Assembly: GCA_903895855.1 (NCBI GenBank) | Contig: CAITVN010000156.1 | Coordinates: 1-50,159 of the forward strand | Length of the DNA: 50,159 bases | From: Oligoflexia bacterium | GTDB taxonomy: Bacteria; Bdellovibrionota; UBA1018 | Direction: 5' to 3' | Shown: positions 8,970 to 15,324 of the stretch, one piece after another | How the letters are laid out: every line of letters starts with the position of its first letter | Position numbering within the stretch: the stretch's first letter is position 1 | Position numbers and translations under genes: made by a program | The notes under the pieces: generated by a model | Told to the model about the DNA's origin: nothing | The model's input: the letters and a program-made list of their open reading frames with translations, nothing else | Database searches by the model: none

Positions 8970-10043
8970 ATGACACTAAGAAAATTTCGTTTAACTTTGA
9001 GAGCCCTAATGACTTTGATCACTATTCTCGCACAGGCGGCGACTCTCGTTTTAGTATCGGGGTGTTCGACCGTGAAGTACCTGGCTCAGGCTGGTAAGGG
9101 GCAATGGAAACTTTCAAACAAAACTCGACCAATTGAAGAGATCTTACTAGATGTAAAGCAGCCCACTCGAACTAAAATTCTATTGAAAGAGATCGAGCCA
9201 GTGAAGCATTTTGGCGAAAAAATGGGTTTGAAGGCGACCAAGAATTATTCAGACTATGTTGACTTGGGTGATCAGCCGGCAGTTGTCTGGGTTGTTTCGG
9301 CTTGTCGGCCACTAAAATTCGAATCGAAGGTCTGGGGATTTCCCTTAGTGGGTAGTTTTACCTACTTGGGTTGGTTTGATCGTACTGATGCCGTCAATTT
9401 TTCGGAAAGTATTTCAAAAGACGGTTGGGATGTTGATGTTCGTGGTGCGGGGGCCTACTCTACACTGGGGTGGTTTAAAGATCCTGTTCTTTCGACCATG
9501 ATAGAAAGCGGCGACAGCGCTCTCAGTTCGTTAGTGAATGTTATTTTGCACGAGTCGGTGCACGCCACTTTTTATATTGAAAACCAGAGTGTTTTTAATG
9601 AGAGCATCGCAAGCTTTGTTGCCGATGAACTGACCCCAGAGTATTTGAAGGCGACTCGAGGCGAAAAATCGCCTGAGCTGACTGCCTTTTTTGAGCAAGA
9701 ACTTCGACATGAAAAATTCTTGAAGCGGTTTCATGATGCTTACTTGCAGCTCGATCAAATTTACTCTTCGAGTGATTCTGATTTAGAAAAACTGAAGAAT
9801 AAGGCCCAGATCATTGATCAGTTGAAAACCGAATTTTCAATCAAGCGTAATCTTTCAAATGCGAGCATTGTACAATTCAAAACTTACGACACCGGAAAAG
9901 AACAGTTTCGTGCATTTTTTGAGGCGAGTCAGAAAGATTGGCCCCGGTTTTGGCAGCTAATCAAGAAGATTGAACGCAAGCACTTTGATTCTGATCAAAT
10001 GAACGATTTTTCGCCAGTCTTAAAAAAATTTATTGGCGAGTAA
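8970..10043 (+). CDS. putative aminopeptidase lipoprotein (Aminopep family)
   Basis: A 357-residue lipoprotein (lipobox LVSGC, Cys32) of the predicted aminopeptidase family seen in many proteobacteria (Pfam Aminopep, COG4324). The zinc motif is HESVH with His194, Glu195 and His198; Glu211 in FNESIASFVAD is a plausible third ligand. Typical family blocks are present (CRPLKFESKVWGFPLVGSFT, then YLGWF and DGWDVDVRGAGAYSTLGWF). Peptidase activity in this family is inferred from the metal site rather than well proven. It begins 22 bases after the barrel gene and may be in the same transcript. Its 3' end overlaps the convergent lipoprotein gene by 14 bases. Confidence 0.82.
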   Translation: MTLRKFRLTLRALMTLITILAQAATLVLVSGCSTVKYLAQAGKGQWKLSNKTRPIEEILLDVKQPTRTKILLKEIEPVKHFGEKMGLKATKNYSDYVDLGDQPAVVWVVSACRPLKFESKVWGFPLVGSFTYLGWFDRTDAVNFSESISKDGWDVDVRGAGAYSTLGWFKDPVLSTMIESGDSALSSLVNVILHESVHATFYIENQSVFNESIASFVADELTPEYLKATRGEKSPELTAFFEQELRHEKFLKRFHDAYLQLDQIYSSSDSDLEKLKNKAQIIDQLKTEFSIKRNLSNASIVQFKTYDTGKEQFRAFFEASQKDWPRFWQLIKKIERKHFDSDQMNDFSPVLKKFIGE

Positions 10044-10620
10044 AAGTGACATCAGGAGATGCACTATTAGATGAGTAATTCTTAATCGTTAATGTGTTGC
10101 CATTCAAGCTGTAGCTAAAATTTCCCGGTTTAATTTGAGCCGTGCATGGGGCGTAGTAGGTTCCGGCGTTGAAGTAGGTGCTCGTGGTAGCTGAAAGAGT
10201 ATCAGCAGAGATCGTTGCTTGCGAACTCACCTGGGCTTGGTAGGCAACGCTACCGTTGGCGCCGGTCACGGTCTGGGGTAGCGCTAGGTTGTAGGTACTC
10301 GTTGGCATAGTGTAAGTATTCGGAACCGGGAGTTGTGTTAACGGGGTTGGGGCTGTGCCACCCGGTGTCTGGCAAACAGTGGTCACAGTCATGTAGGGTC
10401 CTGTGCTCAATTGTTGAAAGCTAATGCGATAAAAATGATCATTCCCGCTTTCTTGTACGGGGTACGGGTTTTGTTTCCAAGTTCCGACCAAACCATCCAG
10501 GTTGGCGGTAGTGAGGCGACTTGAGGTTGAGTTGACCCCGTCGACACCACATGAACTCAATAGTATAAATAGCGACGAAGCGATGATCGAACGTGAAGCC
10601 TGCTTTTGATTCTTATTCAT
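10030..10620 (-). CDS. small lipoprotein of unknown function
   Basis: A 196-residue lipoprotein; lipobox LSSC gives Cys24. ATG at 10620 has GAGG about nine bases upstream, whereas the in-frame ATG at 10635 has no ribosome site. Residues 40-80 contain GTWKQNPYP and FYRISFQQL, a pattern like lipocalin-type 'GTW' small beta-barrels, and the protein ends NTLTIKNYSSN...VTFTRQ. It resembles the gene at 46017-46454 in this general plan only. The tail overlaps the aminopeptidase gene on the other strand. Confidence 0.7.
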   Translation of the reverse strand: MNKNQKQASRSIIASSLFILLSSCGVDGVNSTSSRLTTANLDGLVGTWKQNPYPVQESGNDHFYRISFQQLSTGPYMTVTTVCQTPGGTAPTPLTQLPVPNTYTMPTSTYNLALPQTVTGANGSVAYQAQVSSQATISADTLSATTSTYFNAGTYYAPCTAQIKPGNFSYSLNGNTLTIKNYSSNSASPDVTFTRQ

Positions 10621-11074
10621 TATCGATGTCCTCAAAGTTAAACTTTCTTTTACCGGTTAAGTGACATTGCAACTCGAGGGCCAAAGTTTTTTTTCTCTCT
10701 TCAGTTGCCTTTTGGAGTTGATTTGAGCGTTGTGTGTCGGCCAAGACCTTGTGTCATTTCGAGCAGTTGTCAGTCGATTTTAGACTAGTCTCGCGCAGTG
10801 TGAGGTGCTTGGTAGTCGGGGTTTTTTCAGTGAGTAGTGTCTAAAAATCTAACACCTGACTGACAAATATCAAGACATTGTAGGGGGGGCGGTGTCACGT
10901 GGGTGTTCAGTCGGTATGAATGGCTGGTGGGGTGGCGACTCTAATATACTACATTTAAATTAGGTACTTAAGTCAAGTAAGGTGGCCGTCGTTTGACACT
11001 GGTTAAATGAGTGGGCAGCCAAATTCGACCTCTGGCCCCGGTGTTGCAAAGTACTTAGGTAAGAGGAAAGTTTT
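10621..11074. other. 454-base intergenic region with an imperfect inverted repeat
   Basis: No gene is supported here. It separates two outward-facing lipoprotein genes and so should hold both promoters. TTGTCAGTC...GATTTTAGAC at 10767-10784 is answered by GTCTAAAAATC...GACTGACAA at 10839-10866, an inverted repeat interrupted by an eight-base insertion. A T-rich patch lies at 10690-10700 and an AT-rich patch (ATATACTACATTTAAATTAG) near 10944-10963. A TTGACA at 10993 has no good -10 partner. Confidence 0.4.
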
Positions 11075-11806
11075 ATGAACCGGACTATAGAGACAAATAA
11101 GGGCATTGGATTATTCGCCTTAGGCATGATCTCGTTGATTGTATCTTATGTGACCTCTGGTTGCGGTGGCGACTCTTATAGAGACACTGGCACTGGGGTT
11201 CCAACAGGAACGACCGTCGCGGGTGCTCCTGCTCCGGCGAACCCAGGCACGGGTGGCCAAGTGATTGTGGGGCCAGGTGCTGAGACGACAAACTTGCAAA
11301 CCACAGATTCGGTGGTTCCAACGATTACCGCTGACTTTACCGTAACGGGTGCTGGGGGTTCAAAACCGACGGCCGAAATGAATGATATACATACAAATAG
11401 TTTATTAAAGATAAAAGTGATTTCAGGTCCGTCGACCAATAATTCGGTTTCTTATGGTGCACTTGCTGGGACCTACACGAATTTTTCTGCCTCTTATACT
11501 TGTATTATGTACAAGATTGAGGGTTTGGGAAGTCCGTATCAGACTCCTTTTCTCGCACTCAACGGAAGCAGCATGAATTGTCCTGGAGCACCCAGCTCAG
11601 TGGTCGTTGACATGTCGTCGCGTTTAACTGCGGGTCATGGCGCAGTTAACCTCACAATTAGTGCTATCAAGTACGACAATGCCTGCGACGGTAACCCACT
11701 TTGCTGGTCGAATGGTTACTACGGCGGTACCTTGATTGGTCGAAGTGTCTACATCAACCACTCAGTCACTGGATACTTAGAGATTCAGACAAACGGTGGA
11801 ACCTAG
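11075..11806 (+). CDS. Gly/Thr-rich lipoprotein of unknown function
   Basis: A 243-residue lipoprotein; AGAGGAAAG precedes the ATG. The signal peptide ends VTSGC (Cys30). Residues 31-75 are a low-complexity Gly/Pro/Thr/Ala linker, typical of a tether holding a domain off the membrane. The C-terminal 165 residues are beta-rich with four Cys (CIMYK, CPGAP, CDGNPLCW) likely paired by disulfides. No family recognised. Confidence 0.72.
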   Translation: MNRTIETNKGIGLFALGMISLIVSYVTSGCGGDSYRDTGTGVPTGTTVAGAPAPANPGTGGQVIVGPGAETTNLQTTDSVVPTITADFTVTGAGGSKPTAEMNDIHTNSLLKIKVISGPSTNNSVSYGALAGTYTNFSASYTCIMYKIEGLGSPYQTPFLALNGSSMNCPGAPSSVVVDMSSRLTAGHGAVNLTISAIKYDNACDGNPLCWSNGYYGGTLIGRSVYINHSVTGYLEIQTNGGT

Positions 11807-11839
11807 AGCGGGTCGCAATCAGAGGTGAGTAGTCGGCGA

Positions 11840-13192
11840 TCAGTGCGACGAGTGAGAGCCCAGCCACCGAATGATCGGTGTGAGAACTTGAGTCTTCGCC
11901 AAATTACCGGTGATGATGTCTAGGTGGCCTGAGTCTTTTACTCTGATGAAGGTTTTATCGGGGCTTTTAGATTTGAGGTACCCTTCGTGATAAATCATTT
12001 CAACATTGGCTAGGCGATCTTTTTCTCCGCCAATAAAGAGAATCGGCAGTCGGTTAGCTTTGCGCAAATCAGCGTAAGAAAAGCACTCTTCACGTTTTGC
12101 TTCAGCATGAATAAACGGAAATAGACTGCGCTTAAAGTAGGTTCTGGGCTCTTGGTCGATCAAAGAGTTCGCCAATTGTTCAATTAGTTTTGGAGCCATT
12201 GACTCCATTCCATCTTTTGCGTGTTCTTTCACCATTTCTAGATTTGAATTCTTCGAATAGAAAAATAGTGAAAGTAGTGGCGTTCTTGTGATCGATTCTT
12301 CTAGGTCGCCATACCATTTCTCAAGCATCGATCCAATGACCGGCACTTGTTCGAGTGGCAAATTCACCAAAGATTCGACCCAGTCTAGCGGAATTTCGCT
12401 TAGCTGCCGGACTCCCCAAAAAACTCCCGGAATTTTCGAGGCAATTTCAAACTCATAATTTGACTGATAGAATTCTTCGGAAGACGAAATGACCGATGGA
12501 AACGAAACCGGCCATGACAGGCTGTAGGCACCGGCTATCGAAATGATGCCGCTAATAGTTTTAGTGTTTTCTCGCGCAGCGCTTTCAGAATACTGCAAAG
12601 CGCCGCTTCGATCAAATTGTAGGCCCGAAAGGTAAGCTTCAATTGCCCAGGCGGCCAGACTGTGTCCTATAAAAAACGGCTTCTGATGGGTGGCCTCAGT
12701 GACTGTTTTAATCAGCGAAGGCAAGTCGCTGATACCGTAATCTTCAACACTCCAAGGTGAACCCGTCTTAAAACCATCGCTACGAAAACCGTCAGTGCCA
12801 GCGTTTCTTAAATTTCCGATCCAGACATCATAGCCAGCGTCATAGAGTGCTTTTGCGAAGCTGAAACGTTCGATGCGAGAATCCCAGATTCGATCATTTT
12901 GTGCGAGTCCATGCACAAGAAGCACAGGTTGTGCACCTGGCCGCTCGTAGCGTTTGAGAGCCAACTCAATTTTTACCCACGCCGAGTCGAGCTCAGTAGA
13001 GTTGAAGTTGCGGGCATTGGTGAAGGCATTATACCGAACAGGGGTCGGTGAGGCGAACCCTGTGGTTGAAAGCAATGGCAACGTCAATAATGTGACGAGT
13101 GTGACGAAAATCTCAAGACTTGCGAAAGTCTTCTTTGTGGCAACGTGCACACGGTTTCTCAAACGAAACTGTGGCGTGAATCTTTGGCTCAT
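11840..13192 (-). CDS. exported alpha/beta-hydrolase (lipase-like)
   Basis: A 450-residue serine hydrolase. A hydrophobic N-terminal segment (VTLVTLLTLPLLSTTGFA) is a signal peptide or anchor. The fold markers are complete: oxyanion region PVLLVHGLAQND, nucleophile elbow GHSLA with Ser178, acid in GGEKDRLANVE and catalytic His in DSGHLDIITG. The layout is that of gastric-lipase-like or acylglycerol hydrolases, with a cap region between residues about 200 and 340. I chose ATG at 13192, which has GGAGGGG in front; the ATG at 13213 lies inside an alternative frame extension without a ribosome site. The substrate is unknown; lipid esters are likely. Confidence 0.82.
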   Translation of the reverse strand: MSQRFTPQFRLRNRVHVATKKTFASLEIFVTLVTLLTLPLLSTTGFASPTPVRYNAFTNARNFNSTELDSAWVKIELALKRYERPGAQPVLLVHGLAQNDRIWDSRIERFSFAKALYDAGYDVWIGNLRNAGTDGFRSDGFKTGSPWSVEDYGISDLPSLIKTVTEATHQKPFFIGHSLAAWAIEAYLSGLQFDRSGALQYSESAARENTKTISGIISIAGAYSLSWPVSFPSVISSSEEFYQSNYEFEIASKIPGVFWGVRQLSEIPLDWVESLVNLPLEQVPVIGSMLEKWYGDLEESITRTPLLSLFFYSKNSNLEMVKEHAKDGMESMAPKLIEQLANSLIDQEPRTYFKRSLFPFIHAEAKREECFSYADLRKANRLPILFIGGEKDRLANVEMIYHEGYLKSKSPDKTFIRVKDSGHLDIITGNLAKTQVLTPIIRWLGSHSSH

Positions 13193-13274
13193 GACATCCC
13201 CTCCATTTGCCAATTTTCCAGTTCTTGATACAGTTAGCTTAGGTACTCTCGAATAGGAGACCTAGAGGTGTCAA

Positions 13275-14099
13275 GTGGAGAAACTGAACTTTGTCAATAC
13301 GATCGTTCGTCCTGAAGACTTAGAGTCGCTAAAAGAGGTTGCTGCGTCGCTTTTTTCTGAGCCTGAGACTCAAAGCCAAAGCCTACTCGACACCTTGGCG
13401 ACGCTAGGGTTAATGGATTTAACGCCAGAGCGTCGGGCGCTGAAGGCGGCCACCGCGCTCGTGAATCGGGCTGAAAATCAGGGCGTTTCAGCATTTAAAT
13501 CAAAAGTGGGATCACCTTTTTTCAGGCTGTCAGCTAAACAGCGATTTGTTTTGATGGGGCTACATCGCTTAAAGTGGTCTTACGCTCGAATTGCTGATTG
13601 CCTCGGAATTGAAATCACTTCGGTTGCCGAGCTAGCCTGGCTAGCGCGCATCACCCTTCAAATGAGCATGGCGACGAGTGAGAAAAGTGGGCCTGGTTCA
13701 AATAGGGTCGCTGGCTCAGGATTGGCTAGTCATTCGTCATGTCCAGAATTTGTCTCGTCGAGTCCTTGGACCCAGAAATTCTTAGACGAAGAATGCACGG
13801 TGAGAGAGCGAACCTTTTTGCAGAATCACCTGATGGTTTGTGATTCGTGCCGAATGGTGCTCGGAAGAGCTCGAAAGCTTTTATTTGATCTTGAAATTGC
13901 GATTCCCAAGCACAATATTGACGAGTCCATTGAGTTAGATTCGATTTCAAATCTGGCCGACTCGATGCGTGCGAGAAAAGTGGTGGGTCGTTTTGGATTT
14001 TGGAATGACTTACTGCGATTCTTAAACCGCGTCGACACCAAGCTCTTACTCTTTGCCCTAGGAGCACTCTTAGTTTTTTGGTTTTCGACCAAAGTTTGA
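13275..14099 (+). CDS. membrane protein joining a sigma-region-4-like HTH and an anti-sigma-type zinc finger
   Basis: A 274-residue protein starting at GTG with AGAGGTG upstream. Residues about 85-128 (LSAKQRFVLMGLHRLKWSYA, then RIADCLGIEITSVAELAWLA) look like the sigma-70 region 4 helix-turn-helix. Residues 156-192 carry a zf-HC2/ZAS-type pattern: Cys156, then His185, Cys189 and Cys192 spaced H-x3-C-x2-C within FLQNHLMVCDSC. Residues about 256-271 are a single C-terminal transmembrane helix. No region 2 of a sigma factor is visible, so it is not a complete ECF sigma factor. It could be a membrane-held transcription regulator, or a fused relic of a sigma/anti-sigma pair. The gene is divergent from the hydrolase and followed by the palindromic element. 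Confidence 0.7.
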   Translation: MEKLNFVNTIVRPEDLESLKEVAASLFSEPETQSQSLLDTLATLGLMDLTPERRALKAATALVNRAENQGVSAFKSKVGSPFFRLSAKQRFVLMGLHRLKWSYARIADCLGIEITSVAELAWLARITLQMSMATSEKSGPGSNRVAGSGLASHSSCPEFVSSSPWTQKFLDEECTVRERTFLQNHLMVCDSCRMVLGRARKLLFDLEIAIPKHNIDESIELDSISNLADSMRARKVVGRFGFWNDLLRFLNRVDTKLLLFALGALLVFWFSTKV

Positions 14100-14138
14100 T
14101 TTTTATTTGCCTTGATGTGCTCACTTGACGTGACCTAG

Positions 14139-14423
14139 CCAGTGATTTGAGAATATTTTCCCAACTACTCTTAAGGACTTTGACAAAGACATTCCGCAGC
14201 CACGGTATCAGCCCTGGTATTTCTTAAGTGTGGATGTGGATAACACTCCATTTTTACTCCACAAATATCCTATTTTCTTGCTTTCGGCATCCCTGCCTCG
14301 CAAGAGTCGCAAAAATGGAGTGCTATCCGCACCCGCACTTAGAAAATACCGGTTAATGCAAAGGTGAGGACGTCTTTGTCAAAGTCCTTAAGAGTAGTTG
14401 GGAAAATATTCTCAAATCACTGG
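14139..14423. repeat. 285-bp nested palindromic element with perfect 52-bp terminal inverted repeats
   Basis: The 52 bases at 14139-14190 are the exact reverse complement of 14372-14423. Inside, a second pair of arms, 14216-14255 and 14311-14350 (40 bases each), matches with six differences, all transitions. The centre (14256-14310) has no coding potential. The element fills the space between two convergent genes, and its right end lies one base from the stop codon of the E2 gene. No clear target-site duplication flanks it. It looks like a MITE-like non-autonomous mobile element; a giant bidirectional terminator or structured RNA is the alternative. Confidence 0.85.
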
Positions 14424-14424
14424 T

Positions 14425-15282
14425 TCACTTATTCCAATTGATTGACTTGGCGAATGACAGTTCAGTTTCAGGTTCGGCAAATATTTTCATGAGGTGTTTG
14501 TACAAACTTGCCGCGTGAACGCCGTCAATCAGGCGGTGGTCAAAAGTGACCGTCAATTTCATTACTGGGCCAATCACAATTTGGCCGTTGCGCACAATCG
14601 CTTTGTCTTGAGTGCCACCGATGGTGACGAGAAGCGGTACTCGCGAATAGGGCACTAACGGAGCAAAGGCCGCATCTAATCCGATTGAACCAATATTCGT
14701 GATCATCACGCTTCCGAACGAATCACGGGGCGCGCCTAGCAGTGGGGTCCAGAGGTTTAAGGTGTACATGATAAAGCTCGTGAGCCACAGAGCGGGGTAA
14801 GCCAAAATGCCAGGAATCAACCCCATCGTTTTTTTGACCTGTGTGTAAGAGGTGTCTTTCTTTTCGCGAATTTTTCTTACGCGTTCTTCCATCTCAACGC
14901 AGATATCAAGAACCGACTTGTTTTCGGCGCCTCGCACGGTCATGCCAGAAAGGTCTTCGCCCCCGCTGTCAGCAGCAACTTGAAAAAAAAGATCAACAGA
15001 CTTTCTTGGGTAAAGCCGGCCAAATCTGAGAATACAATTGATTTGAGGAGTGCGGTGAATCACGTTGGCGACGGCTTTGCCGACAAAGTGAGTGAGGGTG
15101 ATTCGCTTGCCCGTTTCTTGCCTGAGTTTTTCAATGTACTCGAGCGCCGGCCCCATGTCGACATCAGTGAATCCGTAGACACTGGGGTCACCTGCGGTTT
15201 TCCAGGTGCCGATGGCAATTTTTCTCCAGCTTGAAATTCTAAGTGGCTTACCGAGGTCTACATTTTTTACGAATATTGGCAT
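14425..15282 (-). CDS. standalone 2-oxoacid dehydrogenase E2-type acyltransferase domain
   Basis: A 285-residue protein consisting only of the catalytic domain of the E2 / chloramphenicol acetyltransferase fold. The HxxxDG motif is intact (DHRLIDG, His249). Family blocks TLTHFVGKAVANVI and SFGSVMITNIGSIGLDAAFA are visible. There is no lipoyl domain and no peripheral-subunit-binding domain, so it cannot work as a normal swinging-arm E2. A hydrophobic insertion (ILAYPALWLTSFIMYTLNLW, about 160-180) is unusual and may bind membranes. It could transfer acyl groups from CoA to some other acceptor; the acceptor is unknown. The full E2 is encoded separately at 38803-40116. Confidence 0.8.
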   Translation of the reverse strand: MPIFVKNVDLGKPLRISSWRKIAIGTWKTAGDPSVYGFTDVDMGPALEYIEKLRQETGKRITLTHFVGKAVANVIHRTPQINCILRFGRLYPRKSVDLFFQVAADSGGEDLSGMTVRGAENKSVLDICVEMEERVRKIREKKDTSYTQVKKTMGLIPGILAYPALWLTSFIMYTLNLWTPLLGAPRDSFGSVMITNIGSIGLDAAFAPLVPYSRVPLLVTIGGTQDKAIVRNGQIVIGPVMKLTVTFDHRLIDGVHAASLYKHLMKIFAEPETELSFAKSINWNK

Positions 15283-15324
15283 AGTGAGTGTGAGTCTAGA
15301 CTGAGGCTGAGCTCAGTTGCAAGC

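Noticed and set aside
10993..11020. TTGACA as promoter -35 of the lipoprotein gene at 11075
   Set aside because: No -10 box at 16-18 bases.
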